Assembly: GCA_016795425.1 (NCBI GenBank)
Contig: JAEUHG010000280.1
Coordinates: forward strand, 1-40,385
Source: Verrucomicrobiales bacterium
GTDB lineage: Bacteria; Verrucomicrobiota; Verrucomicrobiia; Limisphaerales; CAIMTB01
DNA length: 40,385 nucleotides
Direction of reading: 5' to 3'
Positions within the stretch are counted from its first letter, which is position 1. Each line of letters starts with the position of its first letter. Positions 1 through 9,000 of the stretch are shown in pieces. Position numbers and translations under genes: made by a program. Under the pieces are notes generated by a model, which saw only the letters and a program-made list of their open reading frames with translations, made no database searches and was not told where the DNA came from.

Positions 1-1631
1 GGCCCAAGTGAGGCGAATTCCTCGGTGGCATACACGATCCTGCCTCCCACCACGGTCAGCACGGATTCGATTCCCCGCATGGTTTCGTCGGGCACCGTGA
101 AATAATCGTCGGTGAGCACGGCCAGATCGGCCATTTGTCCTGGGACAATGGCACCTTTCCGGCCGCTTTCATTGGAGAACCAACTGCTCCCCTGCGTGTA
201 CAGGCGCAGGGCTTCCTCACGGGAGAGGCAGTTCTTCTCCGGGTACAGGGTCCTGCCTCCCACGGTCCGTCCAGTGGTCAACCAATACAGTGAAACCCAC
301 GGGTTATAACTGGCCACTCGGGTGGCATCCGTGCCGGCTCCCACCGGGATGCCGAGTTCCAACATGCGCCGGACGGGCGGGGTGCGTTCCGCGGCTTTGG
401 CACCGTAGCGATCGATGAAGTACTCGCCTTGAAACGCCATCCGGTGCTGCACGGCGATGCCACCGCCCAACGCTCGAACGCGCTCCAGGTTGCGATCGGA
501 AATGGTCTCGCAGTGGTCAAAGAACCAGTTCAATCCCTGCAGCGGCACCTCCCGATTGACCGCCTCGAACACTCCGAGGAACCGAGTGATGCTCTCGTCG
601 TAAGTGGCGTGCAATCGGAATGGCCAGCGATGAGTGGCCAGCAACGCAACGACATCCTTCAACTCGTCCTCCAAGGATGAGGCGAGGTCGGGGCGTGGTT
701 CGAGGAAGTCCTCGAAGTCTGCCGCACTGAACACGAGCATTTCACCGGCGCCATTGCAGCGCAGAAAATCGTCGCCTTGACCCGGACCCGTCATGCGGAT
801 CCACCGGGCAAAATCCTCGCGCTCTTGCCGGGGTTTTTGAGTGAACAGGTTGTAGGCGATACGCAGGGTGAGTTCGCCGCGCTGGTGGAGTTGCTGAATG
901 ATCGCGTAATCCTCCGGGTAGTTCTGAAAGCCGCCGCCGGCGTCGATGATGCTGGTGAGTCCGAGACGATTGAGTTCCCGCATGAAGTGGCGGGTGGAGT
1001 TCAACTGGTGCTCGGGTGGAAGCTTCGGGCCCTTGGCCAGGGTGGCATAAAGGAGAGCGGCATTGGGCCTGGCCAACAACAGGCCGGTGGGGTGACCCGC
1101 AGGGTCGCGTTGGATTTCCCCTCCGGGGGGATTCGGTGTGTCCTTGGTGTAACCGCAGGCCCGCAAGGCGGCCTGGTTCAACAAGGCCTGGCAATAGAGG
1201 TGCAGAATAAAGACCGGCGTGTCGGGCGCCGCTTCGTTGACCTCGGCCAACGTCGGCAACCGGCGTTCCGCGAATTGAAATTCGCTCCATCCACCCACCA
1301 CGCGCACCCACTGGCCTGGCGGTGTTCGGCGGGCCTGCTCTCGAAGCATGCGCAGGGCGTCCGCAAGCGAGGGAACTCCATCCCAGCGGAGTTCCATATT
1401 GAAGTTCAGTCCGCCGCGAATGACATGGAGATGCGAGTCGTTCAGGCCCGGAATCACCCGCCGACCTCGCAAGTCGATCACCCGCGTGTCGGGACCCGGT
1501 TGATAGGTCTCGGCGTCGTCGACCCCGACAATGACGCCGCCCTGGATGGCCAGGTGGCGTGCCTCGGGATATCTCGGGTCCAACGTCGAGATGCGGCCAT
1601 TGTGCAGGATCAGATCAGGGGGAGGATTCAT
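1..1631 (-). CDS. YtcJ-like amidohydrolase (Amidohydro_3), 3' end cut by window edge
   Basis: The minus frame stays open from an ATG at 1631 to the window edge, giving 543 residues without a stop, so the C-terminus is missing. The protein begins with the beta-strand typical of amidohydrolases (DLILHNGRISTLD), followed by GLNDSHLHV with the HxH metal ligands at about residues 67 and 69. Further likely metal-site residues are the His in RLHATYDES (about 338), the His in FFDHCET (about 372) and the Asp in GAGTDATR (about 434). This matches the YtcJ/Amidohydro_3 branch of metal-dependent hydrolases, which cleave amide or related C-N bonds; the substrate cannot be told from sequence. No signal peptide is visible, so it is probably cytoplasmic. 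It is the last visible gene of a minus-strand operon, 14 bases after the ABM-domain gene. Family assignment is firm, substrate unknown. Confidence 0.9.
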   Translation of the reverse strand, partial: MNPPPDLILHNGRISTLDPRYPEARHLAIQGGVIVGVDDAETYQPGPDTRVIDLRGRRVIPGLNDSHLHVIRGGLNFNMELRWDGVPSLADALRMLREQARRTPPGQWVRVVGGWSEFQFAERRLPTLAEVNEAAPDTPVFILHLYCQALLNQAALRACGYTKDTPNPPGGEIQRDPAGHPTGLLLARPNAALLYATLAKGPKLPPEHQLNSTRHFMRELNRLGLTSIIDAGGGFQNYPEDYAIIQQLHQRGELTLRIAYNLFTQKPRQEREDFARWIRMTGPGQGDDFLRCNGAGEMLVFSAADFEDFLEPRPDLASSLEDELKDVVALLATHRWPFRLHATYDESITRFLGVFEAVNREVPLQGLNWFFDHCETISDRNLERVRALGGGIAVQHRMAFQGEYFIDRYGAKAAERTPPVRRMLELGIPVGAGTDATRVASYNPWVSLYWLTTGRTVGGRTLYPEKNCLSREEALRLYTQGSSWFSNESGRKGAIVPGQMADLAVLTDDYFTVPDETMRGIESVLTVVGGRIVYATEEFASLG

Positions 1632-1645
1632 GGGGAATGGGGACT

Positions 1646-2212
1646 TCAAGAATTGGCGGTGGACAGTGGACTTGGGGACTGAGGGCGAGGTTGCAGCCAA
1701 CCGCGCAAGAGGCGCGTGACGACGGGCATGACCAGCCACGAAAGGATCGTTACGACCGCGGCGTTGAATACCGCGTTCCGAACCAGAAAGGGCCAGTCCT
1801 TGATCCAAGGGCCGAGAGTGACACTAAGGAACATGGCGACCGGAAGGACTCCCAGGAACGTGGCGACTGCCATCTTCCACTTGGGCGGTGGTGGGTGTGG
1901 CGACCGAAACCAGGCCTCGAGTCCGTGCAATGGTTGGTAGGTCCATGAATTGGATTCGGTGAGTGGTGTGCACCGGGTTTCCCACGACTTAAACAGGGGT
2001 GAAGCGTAGAAGGCATCCCGCTCGCGCTCGTCGGCGAAGGTCCGCAGAATCCCGAACTCCCGTGAATCCGATCCCGGAGACGGAACGATCATGGTCGCGC
2101 CCAGGACGCCGCCGTGGTCGAACGAAGCTTGGAAGAAATCCCGGAGCGCCTGCTGGAATTCGGCTTCGCGGCCTGGTCGCACGCGACGGGTGATAGCCAC
2201 GTGAATAGGCAT
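1646..2212 (-). CDS. ABM-domain protein with two C-terminal membrane helices
   Basis: This 188-residue protein starts with an antibiotic-biosynthesis-monooxygenase-like ferredoxin fold (residues 1-100: IHVAITRRVRPGREAEFQ, then the FASPLF-like YASPLFKSW region near 69-77). Two hydrophobic segments follow, about residues 113-134 and 143-168, so the domain is predicted to be tethered to the inner membrane. ABM domains are small dimeric folds found in quinol monooxygenases and heme-degrading enzymes, but many members have no known activity. The ATG at 2212 lies 6 bases after the isochorismatase stop and the amidohydrolase starts 14 bases downstream, which argues for one transcript. Domain recognition is fairly secure; an enzymatic role is not shown. 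Confidence 0.8.
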   Translation of the reverse strand: MPIHVAITRRVRPGREAEFQQALRDFFQASFDHGGVLGATMIVPSPGSDSREFGILRTFADERERDAFYASPLFKSWETRCTPLTESNSWTYQPLHGLEAWFRSPHPPPPKWKMAVATFLGVLPVAMFLSVTLGPWIKDWPFLVRNAVFNAAVVTILSWLVMPVVTRLLRGWLQPRPQSPSPLSTANS

Positions 2213-2218
2213 GGGGAC

Positions 2219-2896
2219 TCAGTGGCCCGACTTCTTGGGAACGACCTGTCCAACCTTCGCGGATTGCGGCGCCTTGTGGACCATGGTGTAGGCGTATTCC
2301 ACACCCGCACCATAGGCCCCGCCTTGCTGTTTGATGAGGGTCATGAGCGCGTCATAGTGCTCGCGCCTTGCCCAGTCGCGCTGCCACTCCAACAACGCGG
2401 CGATGGTGGTCACCCGAATGGCTCCGGCCTGCACCATGCGGGACAGCGCCGCCTCATGCGCCACTGCGGAGGTGGCGCCACAGCAGTCTTCGACGACGTA
2501 GATGGTGTACCCGGCGCCGATCATTTCCAGCGTGGGCCAGGTCACACAGACCTCCGTCCACAGACCGGTGATGAGGACGTTTTTCCTGCCCGTAGCCTCG
2601 ATCGCCTGGCGAAAACCGGCGTCGTCCCAGGCGTTCATCGAGGTGCGCTCGACCACCTTTTGACCGGGGAAGACATCGAGCAACTGAGGCCAGATATAGC
2701 CGCTGAACGATTCGGTTTCGACGGACGAGAGAATCGTTGGCACCTGGAACTCCTTGGCGCATCGGGCGAGCAGGGTGACGTTGTTGATGAGCGTCGCGCG
2801 ATCGATGTTGGCGACGCCGAAGGTCATCTGCGGTTGATGATCGATGAACACGACGACGGTGTCCGCTGCCGTGTAGAGCTTGTGGTAGGGGTTCAT
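2219..2896 (-). CDS. Isochorismatase-family cysteine hydrolase (YcaC-like)
   Basis: A 225-residue cytosolic protein of the isochorismatase/nicotinamidase-like superfamily. It shows VVVFIDHQPQM with Asp19, an Arg84 in the VVERTSMNAWDD segment, and the nucleophile-elbow motif GLWTEVCVT with Cys117. These correspond in order to the Asp, basic residue and Cys of the YcaC group. The subfamily hydrolyses small amide- or ester-like substrates, mostly undefined. The C-terminal tail of about 30 residues (YGAGVEYAYTMVHKAPQSAK) extends past the core fold. The ATG at 2896 is immediately preceded by three copies of a hexamer and no classical Shine-Dalgarno. It overlaps the operon logic of its neighbours: 6 bases to the ABM gene downstream and 123 bases to the membrane-protein gene upstream. 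Confidence 0.88.
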   Translation of the reverse strand: MNPYHKLYTAADTVVVFIDHQPQMTFGVANIDRATLINNVTLLARCAKEFQVPTILSSVETESFSGYIWPQLLDVFPGQKVVERTSMNAWDDAGFRQAIEATGRKNVLITGLWTEVCVTWPTLEMIGAGYTIYVVEDCCGATSAVAHEAALSRMVQAGAIRVTTIAALLEWQRDWARREHYDALMTLIKQQGGAYGAGVEYAYTMVHKAPQSAKVGQVVPKKSGH

Positions 2897-2914
2897 GTTC
2901 TTGTTCTTGTTCTT
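2897..2914 (-). repeat. Three tandem AAGAAC hexamers directly before a start codon
   Basis: On the minus strand AAGAAC occurs three times in a row and abuts the ATG of the isochorismatase-family gene. The unit is A-rich and purine-rich and sits where a ribosome-binding site would be. It may act as an A-rich translation enhancer, or the copy number may vary by slippage. Neither effect is demonstrated. Confidence 0.6.
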
Positions 2915-3019
2915 ACAGTTGATGGTTGGATTTCAGGTAAGAGTCGACGGAGAGACGGTTGAATGAGGAAATGGACGGGCTGGGGAACCGCCTCTTGCGG
3001 CGCTTCCCCCATGAGCGGG

Positions 3020-3565
3020 TTACACGGGTTGGCGGTTGGCTTGCTGAGCCGAGATGGCCGCGCTTTGAGCGGACTGGGGCTGCTGCCGGAGCTGCAGTCG
3101 CAACCGCAGGACCTGGGCCGTCGCCCCGATGAGGAAGAGGAGGAACAGCACGCCGGTCGCCGCCTGCAATTCCGGACCGTCGCGGTCCTTGATCAAGGGC
3201 GCTCCCAAAGGCAGGCGCGTGGTCGTCTCGACGACGGTGGGAATCCAGTGGAAGAAGAAGGTGGCCGAATAGCTGACGACCTCGACGTAGCGCGAGGCGC
3301 CTCCGAATTTGGATCTGCCGGCAAGCGCCGCGATAACAAGGACGATCAGCGTGAGAACCCCGAGGGCGTGGGGCTTGCCGAAACCGCCGTGCTGCATGAT
3401 CGGGAATCCGGTGAGGCAAACCAGGATGGTCGTCCAGATGTAGACCCTCCCGAGGGTCGAACGTGCGAGGATCTCACGATCTCGGATGAGGGCGATCAGT
3501 CCCGCGCCAAGGGCGACAAGGCTGATGAGGGTGTGGACCACACCGAGCGAGGTTAGGCCGAACAT
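3020..3565 (-). CDS. Small integral membrane protein of unknown function
   Basis: This 181-residue protein has about five hydrophobic segments (residues 6-27, 41-57, 66-83, 97-112 and 136-152) and a Gln/Ala-rich hydrophilic tail after about 153. Histidines lie within or near helices (H11, H59, H66, H106), which could suit cofactor or metal binding, but no named motif is visible. It is somewhat like the DUF2306-type membrane proteins, an assignment I cannot confirm by eye. The ATG at 3565 is 9 bases after the SDR stop codon, so the two are almost certainly co-transcribed. Its role would have to come from the catabolic operon around it. Confidence 0.75.
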   Translation of the reverse strand: MFGLTSLGVVHTLISLVALGAGLIALIRDREILARSTLGRVYIWTTILVCLTGFPIMQHGGFGKPHALGVLTLIVLVIAALAGRSKFGGASRYVEVVSYSATFFFHWIPTVVETTTRLPLGAPLIKDRDGPELQAATGVLFLLFLIGATAQVLRLRLQLRQQPQSAQSAAISAQQANRQPV

Positions 3566-3574
3566 AAGAATTCC

Positions 3575-4324
3575 TCAGCGAAGGCCGCCAGAAACAACGA
3601 GGCACTCTCCCGTGATCCAACCGGCCTCGGGCGAGGCCAGGAAGACCACGGCAGGAGCGATGTCGCCGGGTTGGGCCACGCGGCCCAATGGCGTCAGCGC
3701 CGCGAAGGCTCCGAACTTCTCCACGAACCCGGCGGCATGCGTGCCCTCGGTTTCGACGGGACCTGGGTTGACGGAATTGACGCGGATGTTTCGAGAGCCC
3801 AGTTCCTTGGCAAAGGTGCGTGTCAGGATGTCGACCGCGGCTTTGGTGGCGTTGTAGACGGCGGTGTTGGGGAGGGCCATCGAACTGACCACCGAGCTGA
3901 TATTCACGATGCTTCCGCCTTCGGGACCGAAGTGCTTCAGCGCTTCCTGGGTGGCGAGAATGACCCCCAGCACGTTGAGATTGAAATGACGATGGAAGTT
4001 CTCCTCCGTGATCTGGCCCAGCGGTTGGCCCTCGTAGATCCCGGCGTTGTTCACCAGAACATCGAGCCGGCCGAATGTTGTCTTTGCGGCGGCGAAGAGT
4101 GCCTCGATCTCGGATGGTTTGGAGGCGTTCCCCTGAACGGCGATGGCCTGGCCGCCTTGTGCGGCTATATCGGCGACGATCTTGTCGGCGTCGGCCTTCG
4201 AGGAGGCGTAATTGACGACGACATGGGCTCCCGCGGCGGCGAGATGTTTGGCGATGGCGGCGCCGATGCCTTTGGAGGCTCCGGTCACGACGGCCACTTT
4301 ATGGGCGAGGGTGTTGGTGTTCAT
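3575..4324 (-). CDS. Short-chain dehydrogenase/reductase (SDR, FabG-like)
   Basis: A 249-residue classical SDR. The Rossmann cofactor motif TGASKGIG is at residues 14-21, NNAG at 92-95, the structural Asn near 117 (FNLN), the catalytic Ser near 143-144 (NISSV), and Tyr157/Lys161 in YNATK. PGPVETE follows, as does a C-terminal GWITGECLVVSGG, the usual end of the family. The basic residue in the glycine loop (K18) and the absence of an acidic residue at the end of beta-2 (VVVNYASSK) suggest NADP(H) preference (inference). It probably oxidises or reduces a small alcohol or ketone within the operon pathway. The ATG at 4324 gives a full-length protein; 132 bases separate it from the upstream hydrolase. 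Confidence 0.92.
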   Translation of the reverse strand: MNTNTLAHKVAVVTGASKGIGAAIAKHLAAAGAHVVVNYASSKADADKIVADIAAQGGQAIAVQGNASKPSEIEALFAAAKTTFGRLDVLVNNAGIYEGQPLGQITEENFHRHFNLNVLGVILATQEALKHFGPEGGSIVNISSVVSSMALPNTAVYNATKAAVDILTRTFAKELGSRNIRVNSVNPGPVETEGTHAAGFVEKFGAFAALTPLGRVAQPGDIAPAVVFLASPEAGWITGECLVVSGGLR

Positions 4325-4456
4325 GGTGGATGGATTGGGGCATGGATCTTGAGCGGCACTTGAACGGGGACTGCCATGCAGTCGCGAACGGTGACCTGGG
4401 CACCCGACGTTGCGAGACCGAGCGCGCGGTGTCGGGACGATGGGGAGGAGCGACCC

Positions 4457-5287
4457 TTAGGAGCCGGCGAATTCCAGCAGATCCTTATTCAACTGGTCTT
4501 TGCTGGTGTCTCCGAGCGAATGGGTCCCGCCCGGATAGACCTTCAGCACCGCGCCTTTGACGAGTTTGATGCTGAGTTTTGCGGAGCCCTCGATGGGCAC
4601 GATCTGATCGTCGTCACCGTGAATGATCAGGGTCGGGACATCGATCCTCTTCAAGTCCTCGGTGAAGTCGGTCTCCGAGAAGGCCTGGATACAGTCGTAG
4701 GCATTCTTGTGTCCGGACATCATGCCTTGAGACCACCAGGATCGGATCAGTCCCTCCGACACTTTGGCGCCGGGCCGGTTGAAGCCGAAGAATGGTCCGC
4801 TGGCGACCTCCAGGAAGAACTTCGCGCGGTCCTGCAGGTAGGCTTGACGGAATCCATCGAAGACCTCCATCGGCAGGCCGACCGGATTGTTCTTCGATTT
4901 GAGCATGATGGGTGGCACGGCTCCCATCAGCACCGCCTTTGAAACCCGCGCACTGCCGTGGCGACCGAGGTAACGCGCCACCTCACCGCCGCCCGTTGAA
5001 TGGCCGACCAGGATGGCGCCTCGCACGTCGAGGGCCTGAAACAGTTCCGCCAAGTCATCGGCATACTGGTCCATGTGATTTCCGTCCCAGGGTTGACTGG
5101 AACGGCCGTGTCCACGGCGATCGTGGGCGATGCAACGAAACCCCTTCGAAGCGAGATGGAACATCTGCGATTCCCACGCGTCGGAGGTGAGTGGCCATCC
5201 GTGGCTGAAGCTTACGACGCGGCCCGCCTTTGGGCCCCAGTCCTTGTAGTAGAGCGTCGTTCCGTCCTTGGTCGTGATCGTGCTCAC
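4457..5287 (-). CDS. Alpha/beta hydrolase, non-heme haloperoxidase/esterase type
   Basis: With the GTG at 5287 as start the protein has 276 residues and begins STITTKDGTTLYYKDWG, exactly where relatives of the cofactor-free chloroperoxidase group begin. An upstream TTG at 5323 would add 12 hydrophobic residues and is less likely. The catalytic triad is visible: Ser97 in GHSTGGG, Asp227 in HGDDDQIVP and His256 in GGTHSLG; the oxyanion segment HGWP is at 29-32. Such enzymes are serine esterases that can form peracids in acetate. No Shine-Dalgarno precedes the GTG, although TTGTCC and TATATC upstream loosely resemble a promoter that would give an almost leaderless message. It is the first gene of the six-gene minus-strand run. 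Confidence 0.9.
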   Translation of the reverse strand: MSTITTKDGTTLYYKDWGPKAGRVVSFSHGWPLTSDAWESQMFHLASKGFRCIAHDRRGHGRSSQPWDGNHMDQYADDLAELFQALDVRGAILVGHSTGGGEVARYLGRHGSARVSKAVLMGAVPPIMLKSKNNPVGLPMEVFDGFRQAYLQDRAKFFLEVASGPFFGFNRPGAKVSEGLIRSWWSQGMMSGHKNAYDCIQAFSETDFTEDLKRIDVPTLIIHGDDDQIVPIEGSAKLSIKLVKGAVLKVYPGGTHSLGDTSKDQLNKDLLEFAGS

Positions 5288-5449
5288 GACCTGATATACG
5301 AGAAAGCAGCTGAAAAAGGACAACTCCGATCCGATAAAGATTCTCGAGGGGTTCCGCTGGCGGGGAGGTCCGGGGAGTGGATGAGGTTTACTGCCGCGGA
5401 GTCCAGGAAGGTACGGAGAGCCGGGAAGGCGGCGTTCCCCGCGTCGTTT

Positions 5450-6004
5450 CTAACGACTTTCCAACTCGTTGAGCAGCCACGTGCGAGAGAACGTCCAGTA
5501 ATTCTTGGCCGTCGAAACCGAAATGCCCAATGCCTCAGCCACTTCTTCGTTCGTCATCCCGGCGAAGTACCGCAGTTTGACGAGGTCGGCTTGAACCGGG
5601 TGTTCCTGGACAAACTTTTCGAGGGCCTCGTTGAGCGCCAGGAGACGATCGTCCGTGGAGTCAGCTGCCAGATCGATGCCGTCCCAATTCACCCGTTCAA
5701 AGCCGCCCCCGTGGCGTTGGGTGAGTTTGCGGCGGGCCCGATCGATCAGGATGTGGCGCATCGCCTCGGCGGCCGCGCGAAAGAAGTGGGCGCGATTCTG
5801 GAATTTGGGATGGCGGTCGCCGATGAGTCGCAACCAGGCCTCGTGCACCAAGGCGGTGGGTTGGAGGGTTTGACCTGGAACATCACGGGCCAGCTTGCTG
5901 GCCGCCAGTCCTCGCAGCTCTGTGTAGACCAGGTCGAGCAAACGCTCCGCCGCCTCGGGTTCCCCGCGATCAATCGCTCCCAATAACAAGGTCGCGTCGC
6001 TCAT
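5450..6004 (-). CDS. ECF-type RNA polymerase sigma factor (Sig-70_X6/TIGR02999-like)
   Basis: From the ATG at 6004 the product has 184 residues. Region sigma-2 spans about residues 20-92, including LVHEAWLRL and the segment RAHFFRAAAEAMRHILIDRAR that is characteristic of the planctomycete/verrucomicrobial TIGR02999 group. Region sigma-4 spans about 128-178, with the helix-turn-helix NEEVAEALGISVSTAKNYW. It would redirect RNA polymerase to a small regulon. It lies 85 bases downstream of a TPR Ser/Thr kinase gene on the same strand, a pairing often seen in these phyla and suggesting that the kinase controls the sigma factor by phosphorylation (inference). No anti-sigma factor is adjacent. A longer open frame to 6751 runs antiparallel through kinase sequence and was not used. 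Confidence 0.9.
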   Translation of the reverse strand: MSDATLLLGAIDRGEPEAAERLLDLVYTELRGLAASKLARDVPGQTLQPTALVHEAWLRLIGDRHPKFQNRAHFFRAAAEAMRHILIDRARRKLTQRHGGGFERVNWDGIDLAADSTDDRLLALNEALEKFVQEHPVQADLVKLRYFAGMTNEEVAEALGISVSTAKNYWTFSRTWLLNELESR

Positions 6005-6089
6005 GCGTCGAGGGTGAGCATAGGCAACTTTGTGCGACGGGCAAATCACGGTCCGGTGACGATTTCCCCCTGAACTCCTACGTTCTGGC

Positions 6090-9000
6090 TCAGGGCGCGA
6101 TGAGCGCCGCGGCCTCGTCCAGGCTGACTCTTGAAAAGATCCATGCGAGCCAGGCCTGGTCGGGATCGTCCCGGTCCCGTTGCGGCAGGCGTGGGGGAGC
6201 CAGGGATTGCCCCTTGGCCAACAGGGCGTGGGCGGCGTCGCGATTCCCCAGGCGCCAATGCGCCATAGCCGCAATGGCGCAGGCCTGTCCGTGGGCAAAG
6301 GATCGCGAGCTCTCCAGGACCTTTGTGGCCAGGTCCAAGGCGGCCGCATCCCGGCCCAGGCGGAACTGGGCGGCGGCTTTGCAGAGCTGGAAGTAGGGGA
6401 GGACATGATCATCCTTCGCACCGCCGGCCAGGGCGAGATCGGCGAGACTGTCGAGGGCTGCCAAGGCGGGGCCTGAATGCGGACGCAACAGACAAATCTT
6501 GGCCAGGCGATCCGCGATGAAGGCGTCGTGCGTGGCGCCAAATCGTGCGAAGTACCGCTGACAAGTTTCATCGTATCCGTCTGCGTCGCGCGTGATCGCC
6601 TGGAGGGCCGCCAGGACTGAGTATCGCCAATCGTCCTCGGGACGATAGCGTAGTGCCAGTGCGGCGTCTCGGGTCGCTTCCTGCAGATGCCCCTGACGTA
6701 CCCGCAAGTCGATCCGTTGCTCCAGCAATTCGACGCTGAAGGGTTGCTCAAGAACTTCGGGAGTCAGGGTCTCTTCCAATAGGGCGGAGGCCTCATCATA
6801 GCGTTGCTGTCTGGAAAGAACCCGGACCAGGCTCGCCACTTCCGCTCGTAGATGCGGATCGGCGATGGTCGCTCGTTGGCGCCATTGAATCACCATTTCC
6901 CGATGCAACTTCTCGGCCTCCGTCCATTGGCCTTTGCTCTCCAAGGTCAGCGCCAACGCACGGAGGGTGGCCAGGACATCCGGGTGCCCGGCGCCGAGCA
7001 ACTGGCTTTGAATCGAAGCCACGGCCTTCAACACAGCGTGTGCCTCCACCAAGTTGCCGTGGCCGCGCATGCGTTCTCCCAGCAAATAGGCCGACCGGGC
7101 GACATCCGGGTGCGAGTCGCCCAATAACCGACGCTGGATGCCAAACGCCTCGGTTTCCAAGGATTCGACTTCATCCGCGTGACGCTCGCTGCCAACGACC
7201 CAGGCGAGGTCGGTGAGCGCGGCGGCGACCAGAGGGTGTTCATTGCCAAGAAGGCGCCGGCGGATGGCCAGCATCGCGCGGGCTGCCGCTTCGCCTTCCT
7301 CGCGCTGTCCGCGATCCACGAGAATGATGGCCAGGTTGCGCTGGGATTCCGCGACGTCGAGGTGCTCCTCGCCGAAAAGCGCCTTCCGGATCTGCAGTCC
7401 TTGTCGCGTCAGCTTCTCGGATTCCTCCAAACGACGTTGTCGACGGTACACCGCACCCAGGCTGTTCAAGGTGGCGGCGACGGTGGCGTGTTCCGGTCCG
7501 AAGATGCGCTGTCGAATCTCCAGGGATTCGAGCAGGACCTGTTCGGCCTCGGCGAGTTTCCGCTGCTTCCAATAAGCCGTGCCCAGGTCGAAGAGCGCGG
7601 ATGCCAGACCTGATGGATCGATCGGGACCGCCTTCCGATGGATGGCAACTTGGGTGGCGTGCATGGACTCCGCGAGGTCGAAATGGCCGATCTCGACATA
7701 GAGACGTCCGATGAGTCCGCGAAGTTGGGCTTCGACATTCGGTTGGCCGGCCAGTCTGTCGCCGATGGCTTCCGCGGTACGATCGAGGATTCGCCGCAGC
7801 ATGCGGGTGTCGTCGCCGAGCGCCACCGAGGGGCCGACGCCTTGCAGCATTTCCTCCAGGAACTGTGTGACTTGGCGACTGCGCGTGGCTTCGGTCTCGG
7901 CCTTGATCTGATCGGCTTTGGCAGCCTGCAAGGCACGGTCCGCCACCCGCCGAGCCTGTTGCTCCCGCGCCAGTGCTGCGGACACGGCGATGAGACTGGC
8001 CACCAGCAATAGGGCCAGCAGTCCCAGCCCGACGAAGATCAGGCGGTTGCGGCGAAGGAGTTTTTGAAACCGGTAAATTCGACTGGGCGGGCGAGCGGTG
8101 ATGGTTTCGTGGGCGAGGAATCGCTTGATATCGAGGGCGAGGCCGTTGGCCGTTTCGTATCGCCGGGTGCGATCCTTCTCCAGCGCCTTCATGACGATCC
8201 AATCGAGATCGCCGGCCACCGATCGGATGAGTTTCGGCGCCTCCGACCGCCGGCGCCGGGCGATCGAAGTCAGCTGCTCACCCGTCATGCGGAGCAGGCG
8301 TGTCGACGGACGCACCGGTTCCTGGTCGCGGATCACGCGCCGGATTTCGTCGAGGCCCGCCGCCAGCAGACTGCGGCTGTCGAAGGGCGTCGAGCCGGTG
8401 AGTAATTCGTAGAGCAGCACGCCGAGACTGTAGATGTCGGTCCGGGTATCGACTTCGGCACTGGCGAATTCGGCCTGTTCCGGGCTCATGTAGTCCGGGG
8501 TGCCGATGAGCATTTCGAAGGCGGTGAAGTAGGTTTTGTCGGTCAACCGCAGGCTGGTGGTGGCTTTGGCGATGCCGAAGTCGATGACCACTGGCAACGG
8601 TTCGCCTTCCAGCGTGGTGGTCACCAGAAGGTTGGAGGGCTTGATGTCCCGATGGAGGATACCTTTTTGGTGGGCGTGCTGGACCGCCTGACAAACCTGA
8701 ACGAACAAAGCCAGGCGCTGTTCGGTGGTCAGGCACTCCTGGTCGCAGTAATCGGTGATCTTGATCCCGCGCACCAGTTCCATCACGAAGTACGGTCGAC
8801 CGGATTCCGTCGAACCCGCGTCGAAAACTTTGGCGATGTTGGGGTGATCCATCAGCGCCAAGGCTTGGCGTTCGGCTTCGAAGCGGGCGATGACACTTCG
8901 GGTGTCCATGCCGGGCTTGATGATCTTCAGGGCCACCCGCCGCCGAACGGGTTCCTCTTGTTCGGCCATGTACACCACGCCGCAGCCGCCTTCGCCGATC

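Noticed and set aside
742..1311. 189-codon minus-strand frame inside the amidohydrolase gene
   Set aside because: Another minus frame gives a continuous amidohydrolase with metal-binding motifs; this one is Arg/Pro/His-rich shadow.
6005..6751. N-terminal extension of the sigma-factor frame
   Set aside because: The family begins at the ATG at 6004; upstream residues are out-of-frame kinase-gene sequence.
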